From: Ignavibacterium sp. | GTDB taxonomy: Bacteria > Bacteroidota > Ignavibacteria > Ignavibacteriales > Ignavibacteriaceae | DNA: 64,000 nt | NCBI GenBank assembly: GCA_032027145.1 | Contig: JAVSMP010000001.1 | Span: 1,144,903 to 1,208,902, forward strand | Direction of reading: 5' to 3' | Shown: in pieces, positions 10,572 through 18,745 of the stretch | Layout: each line of letters begins with the position of its first letter | Numbering within the stretch: position 1 is the stretch's first letter | Made by a program: the position numbers and the translations under genes | Notes under the pieces: generated by a model | Told to the model about the DNA's origin: nothing | Databases searched by the model: none | What the model saw: only the letters and a program-made list of their open reading frames with translations

Positions 10572-10611
10572 TAACCGGAAATTAACCCCTTTACTAACCT
10601 TGCTGTTAACC
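10572..10611 (+). promoter_or_regulatory. Four phased TAACC direct repeats (possible SARP operator)
   Basis: TAACC occurs at 10572, 10583, 10595 and 10607, a spacing of 11, 12 and 12 bp. That places the copies on one face of the helix. They begin 16 bp after the stop codon of a SARP/OmpR-like regulator gene and precede a small zinc-ribbon gene. SARP and OmpR-type winged helices are known to bind direct repeats about 11 bp apart. That this regulator binds here is inferred. Confidence 0.4.
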
Positions 10612-10662
10612 CTTAGTCCTTTTATTTACATCTGAAATTAAAATTACTAAGGATAAACGGGA

Positions 10663-10703
10663 AGTCCCCCAATATTCTTTTTCTCCAGCCTGGGGGACTG
10701 GAG
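10663..10703 (+). promoter_or_regulatory. Hairpin overlapping the ribosome binding site of the zinc-ribbon gene
   Basis: AGTCCCCCA (10663-10671) is perfectly complementary to TGGGGGACT (10691-10699). In a competing pairing, CTCCAG (10683-10688) pairs with CTGGAG (10698-10703), which contains the GGAG ribosome binding site at 10700-10703. The first fold leaves GGAG free and the second hides it. This has the form of a two-state translational switch. No ligand or family is recognised. Confidence 0.4.
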
Positions 10704-10711
10704 AGTATAAA

Positions 10712-10831
10712 ATGGGATTAATAATGATATCAAAAAAAACAAAAACTAAACTCTGCCCACACTGCGGTAAGCCAATCAGTATAAATGCCTTAAGATGCAA
10801 ATGGTGTAAGGTTTGGCTTGTTATGGTGTGA
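10712..10831 (+). CDS. Small zinc-ribbon protein, 39 residues
   Basis: A short frame from ATG 10712 to TGA 10829-10831 encodes a basic 39-residue peptide with two CxxC knuckles, CPHCGKP and CKWCKVW, separated by 12 residues. This is a minimal zinc ribbon. GGAG at 10700-10703 lies 8 bases before the ATG, which supports translation. The N terminus is basic (KKTKTKL). Its role is unknown. It could bind nucleic acid or protein, or be the remnant of a longer zinc-ribbon protein. It sits between a broken regulator gene and a decayed hipBA locus. Confidence 0.55.
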   Translation: MGLIMISKKTKTKLCPHCGKPISINALRCKWCKVWLVMV

Positions 10832-11053
10832 ATGATGTTGAAAATTGTTCATACCATTTAAAAGTAGAGTATTCAGTTTAAATAAAATTTGCATTCCAAT
10901 AACAAATGTTAGTGAAGGAACTTTTATAGTTGTAAGAATTAGAAAATTCACTAAGCAATAATATTGCAGAGCATCAAAACGAGTCCTTGCTTTTATAAAA
11001 GCATTAAAAATTTTCCTTAGTTAATCAATTCCAATCATTTCTCTATTATATTC

Positions 11054-11153
11054 TACACCCGCTCAGGTATAATTTCTTAGAAAACTCTTGTATTTATACC
11101 CATACAGGTATATTTCAGCTCCTGATAAATATAATTACACTCGTAAAGGTATA
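11054..11153 (+). promoter_or_regulatory. Three hipB-type operator palindromes at 41-bp spacing
   Basis: Three 18-bp sites follow the pattern TA[TC]AC[CT]-N6-GGTATA at 11054-11071, 11095-11112 and 11136-11153. The middle one is a perfect palindrome (TATACC-N6-GGTATA). Their starts are exactly 41 bp apart, about four helical turns, and the last ends two bases before the hipB ATG. The E. coli HipB operator TATCC-N8-GGATA has the same 18-bp length. This supports autoregulation sites of the former hipBA operon. Confidence 0.65.
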
Positions 11154-11155
11154 AA

Positions 11156-11200
11156 ATGAGCAAGCTATCAAACTTTGTAAAAGAAAAAAGAGAAAAATAG
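11156..11200 (+). pseudogene. hipB: hipB antitoxin remnant
   Basis: ATG 11156 begins MSKLSNFVKEKREK and then hits a stop. This is the typical opening of a HipB-like Cro/C1 helix-turn-helix antitoxin, in which the peptide normally continues into the DNA-binding helices. The rest of hipB is missing. The operator-like palindromes remain intact directly upstream, and a hipA remnant follows. The 14-residue product cannot bind DNA. Confidence 0.55.
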
Positions 11201-11219
11201 ATTAACAATAGTAGGATAA

Positions 11220-11705
11220 TGGGGAAATTATATTTTAAAACCACCTGTTGAGCAATTTCCTGAGATGCCCGAAGTAGAGGATTTAACAATGTATCCTTCA
11301 GAATTATTAGGAATCAAAACAGCAGAACATTTATTGATCAAATTAAGATCTGGTGAACTTGCATATATCAGTAAAAGATTTGACAGGTTAAAATCTGAAA
11401 AACTTCATCTTGAAGATATGGCGCAAATAACCGAGATGCTAACAGCAAGAAAATACAGCAGTCCGATGGAAAAAGTTGGAAAAGCAATCTTAAAACACTC
11501 TGATTATGCTGGTAATGATGTAATAAGATTTTTTCAATTAACATTATTTTGCTTCATAACTGGCAATGCTGATATGCATTTAAAGAATTTTTCTTTATTA
11601 AAAAATTTAGATGGAAAGATAATACTTTCGTCTGCTTATGATTTACTATCAACAAAAATTCTTTACAAAGAATTGATTGAACAGAGATTGGATCGCTTAA
11701 AATAA
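11220..11705 (+). pseudogene. hipA: hipA toxin kinase remnant (N-terminal and internal deletions)
   Basis: The frame opens after a stop at 11217-11219 and reads GNYILKPPVEQFPEMPE, which is the middle of a HipA Ser/Thr kinase. It goes on with YISKRFDR, LHLEDMAQI and the catalytic loop GNADMHLKNFSLL, then AYDLLSTKIL. At that point it joins directly to YKELIEQRLDRLK, which looks like the extreme C terminus of HipA, so an in-frame block of roughly 70-90 residues appears lost. The N-terminal region is absent. An in-frame ATG at 11265 would give 146 residues. Intact HipA is about 410-440 residues and phosphorylates glutamyl-tRNA synthetase. This remnant is very unlikely to be active. Confidence 0.7.
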
Positions 11706-11778
11706 CCTGAGACGCATCAAGATCATTGAGGACTTGATTGATAAATTTATTAGTTTCTGATTGGAAAAACCGAATAAA

Positions 11779-12687
11779 ATGAATTTATTAAATCCCAATA
11801 CACCTTTAATAGAAATATTTGATGATCTCTTTACAAAAAAGCAAATTCGAGTTTTTGTAAAGCGTGAAGATCTTACAGATCAGTATATCTCTGGTAATAA
11901 GTGGTATAAACTAAAATATAATTTGATTGAAGCTGAGAAACTTGGCTTTAGAACTCTTCTTACATTTGGTGGTGCTTTCTCAAATCATATTCACGCCGCA
12001 GCAGCCGCAGGGAAAAAATTTGGTTTCAAAACTATCGGAGTTATAAGAGGAGAAGAGCATCTGCCGTTAAATCCTACCCTGTCATTTGCTAATGAAAATG
12101 GAATGTATCTTGAATACATTGATAGAGCATCTTACAGAAAAAAATATGATCATGAATTAATCCAAAAATGGAAAAATAAGCATGGTGATTTTTATTTAAT
12201 CCCCGAGGGCGGATCAAATCATTTGGCTGTAAAAGGATGTGCTGAAATAATATCATCAATAAATATAAAGTTTGATTATGTATGCTCTGCCTGCGGTACC
12301 GGAGGGACATTAGCAGGTTTAATACTGGGTCTTAATAAAAATGCATTTGCATTAGGCTTTTCTGTACTAAAAAGCGGTGAGTTTTTGAATCAAAATATCA
12401 GCTCTTTTCTAAAATACTTTGATGCTGATGATTTTAAGAACTGGAAGATAAATTTGGATTTTCATTTTGGCGGATATGCAAAGGTAACTAAAGAACTTAT
12501 TGAGTTCTGCAATATTTTTTTGAAAAAACATAATATAACTATCGAACCAATTTATACCGGTAAAATGTTTTATGGATTATTTGATCTGATTAAAAGAGAT
12601 TATTTCCCAACGAATTCTTCAATTATCGCAATTCATACAGGCGGATTACAGGGGTTGGAAGGCTTAAAATTCAGAAAGAAGATATAA
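11779..12687 (+). CDS. D-cysteine desulfhydrase / ACC deaminase-like PLP enzyme
   Basis: This is a fold-type II pyridoxal-phosphate enzyme of about 302 residues. The Schiff-base lysine is in SGNKWYKLKYN (around residue 44). Typical family motifs are VKREDLTD, TFGGAFSNHIHAAAAAGKKFG and the phosphate-binding SACGTGGTLAG. The family deaminates D-cysteine or related amino acids, or 1-aminocyclopropane-1-carboxylate, and the sequence does not settle which. I chose the ATG at 11779 (MNLLNPNTPL). A TTG at 11761 would add six residues. The gene stands alone between the hipA remnant and a kinase gene. Confidence 0.8.
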   Translation: MNLLNPNTPLIEIFDDLFTKKQIRVFVKREDLTDQYISGNKWYKLKYNLIEAEKLGFRTLLTFGGAFSNHIHAAAAAGKKFGFKTIGVIRGEEHLPLNPTLSFANENGMYLEYIDRASYRKKYDHELIQKWKNKHGDFYLIPEGGSNHLAVKGCAEIISSINIKFDYVCSACGTGGTLAGLILGLNKNAFALGFSVLKSGEFLNQNISSFLKYFDADDFKNWKINLDFHFGGYAKVTKELIEFCNIFLKKHNITIEPIYTGKMFYGLFDLIKRDYFPTNSSIIAIHTGGLQGLEGLKFRKKI

Positions 12688-12799
12688 TTCCAAAAAGTTA
12701 TTACAATTTTCAAAAATATATTAAACCTTAAAAGCAGGTTGATTGATATTTTATTAGATTAACCACTGAAAATTTTAAGTTTTAACTTTATTGAGTTTT

Positions 12800-14278
12800 A
12801 TGGATTCTGATATAGTCCTGATTGCAATTACTGATATTGATTTATTAAAAATTCTCGAAAAAGAGTTAGCCACAAAAAAATATACAGTATTAACTGCTGA
12901 ACCTGATCAGAGATTATTTGATTCTATTTCTGCTAAAGCACCTTCTGCTCTGGTATTAGATATAAATCTTATAAATAATAATTCAAGAGTTGAGCTTGCT
13001 GACAGAATAAAAAAGATATATGACCTGCCGATTATTTTTCTTTCCGATTCTCCTGAAGAAAAAATATATGAACAAGCCAGACTTATTAATCCAACAGCAT
13101 TCTTTTCTAAACCTTTTGATTCTAAAAACATTACAAGAGCAATTGAGCTTGGTATTAACAATCACAGGTTCCATAAAGAGATTGCAGATATTAAGAACAA
13201 ATATGAGCTAGTCATTAGAGCTGCTAATGCCGGAGTTTACGAAATTGATCCTATAACTTTGGAAATTGATGCGGATGAACAGTTTATCAAAATATTTGGA
13301 TATACAAAAACTGAAGTTAAAGAGCTTGGCTGGGGCTCTTTAATGCCTATTGAAGATTTTAATAAAAAGAAAGAGCTTCTTAGTGATTTACTACATGGCA
13401 AAATTGGTTCATATTGTATTGAACATAGAGTTATTAAAAAAAATGGCGAAATTGCCTGGGCTGTTTCCAGCGGGTCTCTTTCAAAAGATTCTAACGGCAA
13501 ATCAAAAATAGTTGGAACACTTACAGACATTACAGAGAGAAAAATTGTAGAAGAAAAATTAAAAGAATATTCGGAAGAACTTAAACAAAGAAATTCGGCA
13601 AAAGATAAATTCTTTTCTATTATATCGCACGACCTTCGGAATCCGTTTAATTCACTTTTAGGATTTTCTGAGCTGCTTGCCAATAATATTGAAGACCTTA
13701 CTGAACAAGAAATAAAAGATTCCGCAAAGAGTCTTAACCGCACGGCAAATCATTTATTTAACCTGCTTACAAACTTGCTTGAGTGGTCGCGGCTACAGAC
13801 AGGTAATTTCCTGATGGAGAAAACAGATTTTAGTTTAAGCACTATCATAAATTACATTCTTGATGTTTACTCTAGCCCAATTTCTGAAAAGCAAATAAAC
13901 ATTATTAAAGAAACCGATTGTGAAATAAATCTTTTTGCAGATAGAAATATGATTGAAGCTGCAATAAGAAATGTTATTTCAAATGCAATTAAATACAGCA
14001 ATATTGGCGGAACAATAAAAGTTGGATGCAGAATTAATGATAATACTGCAGAGGTATATGTAGAAGATAATGCTGTTGGTATTGCGATTGAAGATCAGGA
14101 GAGATTATTTAAGATTGATAGACAGTTTTCAACTGAAGGTACTAACTGTGAAAAAGGAACCGGCTTTGGATTACTGCTTGCTAAAGAACTTTTAGGAAAA
14201 AACGACGGCTCTATAAAATTTACTAGCACAATAAATGTTGGTTCAACATTTATAATTTCATTGCCGCTTACTAAATAA
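12800..14278 (+). CDS. Hybrid receiver-PAS-histidine kinase
   Basis: A soluble signalling protein of about 492 residues. An N-terminal receiver domain (about 1-125) contains ALVLDINL with the phospho-acceptor Asp, and FFSKPF with the conserved Lys. A PAS domain (about 135-255) ends in TLTDITERK. The HisKA domain has FFSIISHDLRNPFNSLLGF, with the phosphorylated His. The ATPase domain shows NVISNAIKYSN, VEDNAVGI and GTGFGLLLA. There is no membrane segment, so it likely senses cytoplasmic cues or receives phosphate from another kinase. The first ATG gives MDSDIVL. A TTG nine bases upstream is possible. Confidence 0.88.
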   Translation: MDSDIVLIAITDIDLLKILEKELATKKYTVLTAEPDQRLFDSISAKAPSALVLDINLINNNSRVELADRIKKIYDLPIIFLSDSPEEKIYEQARLINPTAFFSKPFDSKNITRAIELGINNHRFHKEIADIKNKYELVIRAANAGVYEIDPITLEIDADEQFIKIFGYTKTEVKELGWGSLMPIEDFNKKKELLSDLLHGKIGSYCIEHRVIKKNGEIAWAVSSGSLSKDSNGKSKIVGTLTDITERKIVEEKLKEYSEELKQRNSAKDKFFSIISHDLRNPFNSLLGFSELLANNIEDLTEQEIKDSAKSLNRTANHLFNLLTNLLEWSRLQTGNFLMEKTDFSLSTIINYILDVYSSPISEKQINIIKETDCEINLFADRNMIEAAIRNVISNAIKYSNIGGTIKVGCRINDNTAEVYVEDNAVGIAIEDQERLFKIDRQFSTEGTNCEKGTGFGLLLAKELLGKNDGSIKFTSTINVGSTFIISLPLTK

Positions 14279-14304
14279 TTAAAATACTTTTATCCGGGAT
14301 TTAT

Positions 14305-15732
14305 ATGTCTGAAAATCAAACTGCACAACAAACAACAGAAACTGCAACGGCAAAAAGCATAATTAGAGAGTTAACTCAGCCATTTAAGGATTTATTTAAA
14401 GCTTCAAGAGCATTGTGGGGAATTAATCTATCCTATCTTTTAGAAGGAATAACTTACTTTGGTGTGGTTGGGTATCTGGTTATCTACTTTACAGATTTTA
14501 TTAAACTGGATGATATCAGAGCCGGACAAATGGTTGGATTTCAAACAGCTGGTATTACACTTGCAATGTTATTCCTTGGCGCAACAGTAGATTGGATCGG
14601 TGTAAGAAAATCACTTCTGTACTCTTTGGGTTTTATGTTAATTGGAAGAGTATTCCTTACACTTGTACCCGATATTACTTCCAATACCGGATTATGGTCA
14701 TCAGCGCATCTGATAGCAATGCTTGGTTTGTTAGGAATTATACTCGGTTATGGAATTTATCAGCCGGCATGTTATGCAGCAGTTAAACAGTTTACTAACG
14801 AAAAAACTGCTGCGATGGGTTATGCAATGTTATATGCAATCATGAATCTTGGCGGATTTCTTCCGGGAATTATTGCCCCGCCAATCAGACAATCTTTTCA
14901 GAACGATAGGGAAGGAATGCTTGCTGTTATGTGGGTGTATGTTGGACTAACTGTTTTGGGAATTATTATTGTTGCAGTAATTTTAACTAAAAAGACCATT
15001 GAAAAAACAATTCTTGAAGTAAGTGTTGAAACCAAAGAAAAAATAGAAGCAGATAAAAAAGAAGAAGAAGAGAAATCTTCCAAAGAGAAAATTCTTTTTT
15101 ATCTTAAGAATTTTCCGATTAAAGATGCAAGATTTATGTATTTCATTTTTATACTTATTCCTGTTCAAACATTATTTGCACATAATTGGTTAACACTCCC
15201 AGTATATTATAAACGGGCGTTTACAGGAGTTGTATCTGATAATTTTGAATTCTTTACCAACTTCAATCCCTTATTAATTTTCATTCTTACTCCGATGGTT
15301 GCAGCATTAACAGTAAAACGCGATACTTATAAAATGATGATCTTGGGAACATTTGTAATGGCATTTCCAACATTCATTCTTACGTTAGGTCCAACAATTT
15401 TTAATGTTTTTGCCTTTTTGATTTTGATGACAATCGGAGAAGCAATGTGGCAGCCAAGATTTTTACAATGGGTTGCAGAAATTGCACCTAAAGGAATGAC
15501 CGGTATTTATATGGGAATCGGTCAATTTCCCTGGTTCTTAACTAAAGTTGTAACCAGTTTGTATTCAGGCTGGTTCTTGATGACATACGCACCGGATGGC
15601 ATACCGCCGGAACAAATGAATACAGAAACTATGTGGTTTATATACGGCTGTATTGCAATGGTTAGCACTATTGGATTATTATTAGCCCGTAAATGGATGA
15701 TGAAAGGATTCAAGGTTAAACACGAAGGGTAA
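14305..15732 (+). CDS. MFS transporter (POT/peptide-transporter-like)
   Basis: This 475-residue membrane protein has about 12 hydrophobic helices and a charged central loop (EEEEKSSKEK, about residue 253). SYLLEGITYFGVVGYL near the N terminus and the pattern GATVDWIGVRKSL resemble the major facilitator superfamily. GYGIYQPACYAAVKQF and the glycine-rich NLGGFLPG recall the proton-coupled oligopeptide group, although the family's ExxERFxYY signature is not clear. It begins 27 bp after the kinase gene, so the two may be co-transcribed. The substrate is not known. Confidence 0.75.
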   Translation: MSENQTAQQTTETATAKSIIRELTQPFKDLFKASRALWGINLSYLLEGITYFGVVGYLVIYFTDFIKLDDIRAGQMVGFQTAGITLAMLFLGATVDWIGVRKSLLYSLGFMLIGRVFLTLVPDITSNTGLWSSAHLIAMLGLLGIILGYGIYQPACYAAVKQFTNEKTAAMGYAMLYAIMNLGGFLPGIIAPPIRQSFQNDREGMLAVMWVYVGLTVLGIIIVAVILTKKTIEKTILEVSVETKEKIEADKKEEEEKSSKEKILFYLKNFPIKDARFMYFIFILIPVQTLFAHNWLTLPVYYKRAFTGVVSDNFEFFTNFNPLLIFILTPMVAALTVKRDTYKMMILGTFVMAFPTFILTLGPTIFNVFAFLILMTIGEAMWQPRFLQWVAEIAPKGMTGIYMGIGQFPWFLTKVVTSLYSGWFLMTYAPDGIPPEQMNTETMWFIYGCIAMVSTIGLLLARKWMMKGFKVKHEG

Positions 15733-15780
15733 AGGTTTAATGAAATAATGGAATTGTGGAATTGTGAAGTTTTGAAATAT

Positions 15781-16815
15781 ATGAAAAAGAAATTTTATAA
15801 AATCTTTATATGCATATTATTTCTGATTTCTGCCGGATGTTCAACAGTTTCCTATGAGACTATCTATCCGACACTTATTGATGGAAAATATGATAGTGAG
15901 TTTCCGTACAAATCTACCTCTGAAGAATTAAAAAAAATAAGCGAAACGATACAACGAATTAACACTACTGCTTTCTACAAAATTTATATTTTTCATCAGG
16001 AAGAAAATATCACGGTTGAAGATCTAAAGAGCATTAAACTTTCTCAAAAGGCGGAAAGGGAATTAATTGCCGATAATTCTGCTGCCGGAACCGCTGTTGT
16101 TCTTTACTCTTCAAACGGCAATGTTGCTTTACTCACTTGTGCTCATACACTTACATTTAAAGATACAGTTTATTCTTTTCGATTACAGGATAACGGCAGC
16201 TATTCACAATATCTCGAGTCGATTCTTATTAAAGAAAAACAGGTTATTTATGTTGCAGGTTTTCCTGAAGGAAGCCAGCTAGACATTCTCGCGATAGATG
16301 ATGAGACTGATCTTGCATTAATTGGTAAAAGTTATGGAGCACAGCAAAAAGTTTTCTATCCGGTTTTTAACTATCCTTTTGGAAATGCAAAAGAAGTTGA
16401 GTGGGGAACTTTTGTTTATTTGCTCGGATATCCGATTAATTATAAGATTATTACTAAGGCAATTGCCAGCTATCCTAAAAAAGAAGGTGACGGTTCATTT
16501 TTTGTTGATGCAGTAATTAATCCTGGATTTAGCGGAGGACCTGTACTGGCTATTCGTGATGGTGTTCCAAACTTCGAGTTAATTGGAATAGTTCAGTGGG
16601 TTCCTGAGGAAGAAGAAAGTCTTGTTTATCCTCAAAAATTAAACAGCCATTCTGTTTATAATCCTGTGGTTCCATATAAAGGCGATTTGTTTGTAAAAAA
16701 ACATAAATCAATACGATATGGAATTGCTAAAGTTATTCCTGTTGAGAACATATTAAAATTTATTCTTTCTAATAAAACAGAGCTGAATAAAAAAGGCTTT
16801 TACATTTTCGAATAG
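15781..16815 (+). CDS. Lipoprotein trypsin-like serine protease
   Basis: From ATG 15781 the protein is 344 residues and starts with a lipoprotein signal (FLISAGCS lipobox). The catalytic triad of a trypsin/DegP-type protease is visible: His in LLTCAHTLTF, Asp in IDDETDLALIG, and Ser in INPGFSGGPVL. There is no PDZ domain. It is probably anchored to the outer or inner membrane facing the periplasm. A longer ATG at 15748 would put 11 residues before the signal peptide and is unlikely. The target is unknown. Confidence 0.8.
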   Translation: MKKKFYKIFICILFLISAGCSTVSYETIYPTLIDGKYDSEFPYKSTSEELKKISETIQRINTTAFYKIYIFHQEENITVEDLKSIKLSQKAERELIADNSAAGTAVVLYSSNGNVALLTCAHTLTFKDTVYSFRLQDNGSYSQYLESILIKEKQVIYVAGFPEGSQLDILAIDDETDLALIGKSYGAQQKVFYPVFNYPFGNAKEVEWGTFVYLLGYPINYKIITKAIASYPKKEGDGSFFVDAVINPGFSGGPVLAIRDGVPNFELIGIVQWVPEEEESLVYPQKLNSHSVYNPVVPYKGDLFVKKHKSIRYGIAKVIPVENILKFILSNKTELNKKGFYIFE

Positions 16816-16883
16816 AAAATTTTTTTTGTTTTAGTAACTTTTTCTCCTTTCTGAACGTCTTATTTATTAATACCGATATTGAA

Positions 16884-17090
16884 ATGAAAAAAGAAATTGA
16901 GCAAATATCTTTAAAAATTGTCTGTCCTGTTTGTAATAAATCAATCTCAGAAATATGGATAGCAAAAATGGATTCAGTAATTGGGATTAGATATGCTTAC
17001 ATCTGCTGTAAGTGTGATCATTTATTGAAGATTTCTAAGGAAAGATTTTCTGACAGTTCAATTAATTCATTAATCACTATTCAAGAATAA
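16884..17090 (+). CDS. Small CxxC zinc-ribbon-like protein
   Basis: A 68-residue protein with two cysteine knuckles, IVCPVCNKSI and ICCKCDHLL, likely binding one zinc ion. No domain family is recognised beyond that. The frame overlaps the 3' end of the convergent mnmA gene by 14 bp. The start ATG has no clear Shine-Dalgarno sequence. Function is unknown. The cysteine pattern supports it as a real gene. Confidence 0.6.
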   Translation: MKKEIEQISLKIVCPVCNKSISEIWIAKMDSVIGIRYAYICCKCDHLLKISKERFSDSSINSLITIQE

Positions 17091-18126
17091 TGCTTCCGCC
17101 TATACAAATATCATCTTTGTAAAAAACAGCAAACTGACCGGCGGCAATGCCAAGATCTTCTTTTTCCAGAGTAACAAATCCTTTGTCATTATTTACTTCA
17201 AGGCTGCATTGATAAGATTTTTCACCGTGTCTTATTTTTACTCTTAATCCATTGTTAGGTGGAGTATCATTTATTATCCAGTTAAATTTTCCAACCGAAA
17301 AAGTTTTTCGAGCACGCTCAGTTAAATTTTCCCGCGAAATATAAATGATATTATTCTGAACATCTTTCCTAACAACAAACCAAGGACCGCCACCTAATCT
17401 TAAACCCGAGCGCTGACCGATTGTATAAAAGTAATATCCTTTATGTTTGCCCATTACTTTACCGTTGTCAATATCAATGATATCTCCTTCAATTTCTCCA
17501 AGATGATGTTTGATAAAATCAGTGAACTTAATTTTTCCCAAAAAACAGATTCCCTGACTGTCTTTCCGCTTCATATTTGGCAGATCATATTTTTCTGCTA
17601 ATGCTCTTATTTCTCTTTTAGTAAAAGAGCCGACAGGGAACATTGCCCTGCTTAACTGGTTTTGAGTTAAGTATGCAAGAAAATAAGTTTGATCTTTTAC
17701 CGGATCGGGTGAAGTTTTTAATAAATACTGATTGTTCACTTTTTCGGCTTTAGCATAATGCCCTGATGCAACCTTTTCAAATGAATTATCAATTTTGTTA
17801 AGAAACTGTCCGAACTTAATTAATCTATTGCAGAACATATCGGGGTTGGGTGTTCTTCCTTCTTTGATTTCAGAAATTGTGTAAGAGACCACAGAATCCC
17901 AATACTCGTTTTGCATATTGATAATTTCAAGCTGTGTATCAGCTTGTTTACAGACTGCCCGGGCAAATTCAAGATCCTCTTCCCAGGGGCAATCACCAAG
18001 AAACGAAAACTCATCCTGCAGCCAAATCTTAAGATAAAAAGCAGTTACATCGTATCCTTCATCTTTCAAAATACGAAGAGCAACAGAACTATCAACTCCA
18101 CCTGAAAGCAGAACAGCAACTTTCAT
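17077..18126 (-). CDS. mnmA: tRNA-specific 2-thiouridylase
   Basis: MnmA thiolates U34 of tRNA-Glu, tRNA-Gln and tRNA-Lys in the cytoplasm using persulfide sulfur. The 349-residue protein has the PP-loop LLSGGVDSSVAL at the N terminus. The catalytic cysteine is in PNPDMFCNRLIKF, and the partner cysteine is in SQGICFLGKIKF. The central and C-terminal beta-barrel domains are present (GQRSGLRLGGGPW). The start codon overlaps the upstream 168-residue gene by four bases, so the two are translationally coupled. The end overlaps the convergent small zinc gene. Confidence 0.96.
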   Translation of the reverse strand: MKVAVLLSGGVDSSVALRILKDEGYDVTAFYLKIWLQDEFSFLGDCPWEEDLEFARAVCKQADTQLEIINMQNEYWDSVVSYTISEIKEGRTPNPDMFCNRLIKFGQFLNKIDNSFEKVASGHYAKAEKVNNQYLLKTSPDPVKDQTYFLAYLTQNQLSRAMFPVGSFTKREIRALAEKYDLPNMKRKDSQGICFLGKIKFTDFIKHHLGEIEGDIIDIDNGKVMGKHKGYYFYTIGQRSGLRLGGGPWFVVRKDVQNNIIYISRENLTERARKTFSVGKFNWIINDTPPNNGLRVKIRHGEKSYQCSLEVNNDKGFVTLEKEDLGIAAGQFAVFYKDDICIGGSIILE

Positions 18127-18629
18127 TTTACTTTTTTACTCCGTTTGACCTTTACTGCTTCTAATTTACCAATCACATCATCATAGATTTTTTTATCAAC
18201 TGTGCTCAGAATTATTGTAATCAGTTTATTGGAATTTATCATCCTGTCAAAAAATCCGATACAAATTTTATTTTTCCCATCGCAAACTTTCATTAAACCT
18301 CTGTATCTGGCATCAAAAATACCTCCGGTTAAAGATTCAATATCTTTGAAATAAATAGTTATTGTTTTTCTTCTGAAGATAAACTCAGAACAGATCATCT
18401 TCTGCTCATCAGCTTCTATTTTGTATGGTACCAGTTTATAAAAAATAAAATAATTTTTGTTTATGTAGTAAAGCAGAAATAATGAAATTATAAATGGAAG
18501 CAGCAATAATAAATTATTATCAAGATTAATTGCCAATGATACTAAGTAGAAAACAAGTAAAACAGACACAACAAGATTTGCGTACCGGTAAATAAGCTTC
18601 CAAAACCACGAGTAAGTATAAACTTGCAT
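18123..18629 (-). CDS. Two-helix membrane protein with PH-like (EbsA/YcxB-type) domain
   Basis: A 168-residue protein with two adjacent hydrophobic helices near the N terminus (about residues 17-55). A soluble beta-rich C-terminal half follows, containing KMICSEFIFRRKTITIYFKDIESLTGGI. This layout resembles small membrane proteins with a bacterial PH-like domain, but I cannot assign a family firmly. It overlaps the mnmA start by four bases (18123-18126), so it shares that operon. Its function is unknown. Confidence 0.6.
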   Translation of the reverse strand: MQVYTYSWFWKLIYRYANLVVSVLLVFYLVSLAINLDNNLLLLLPFIISLFLLYYINKNYFIFYKLVPYKIEADEQKMICSEFIFRRKTITIYFKDIESLTGGIFDARYRGLMKVCDGKNKICIGFFDRMINSNKLITIILSTVDKKIYDDVIGKLEAVKVKRSKKVK

Positions 18630-18699
18630 AAACTTTTATAATCTTTTTAATCAAATTTACTCAAGAGAATATAAAGGTTAAAACGAATTGTGCAGAAAT

Positions 18700-18725
18700 A
18701 AGAAAGGGCTCATCAGAGCCCTTAA
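18700..18725 (-). terminator. Rho-independent terminator of the phoH-lipoprotein-DUF4920 operon
   Basis: AAGGGCTC (18704-18711) and GAGCCCTT (18716-18723) form an eight-pair stem with loop ATCA. On the minus strand it is followed by TCTTATTTC. It lies 22 bp after the stop of the DUF4920 gene. Confidence 0.75.
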
Positions 18726-18745
18726 TTATCAATTAAAGTTATTTG

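Noticed and set aside
13237-13743. A 168-codon frame on the minus strand inside the hybrid kinase gene
   Set aside because: It is antisense to a complete, motif-rich kinase, has no domain of its own and has no ribosome site. It is an overlap shadow.
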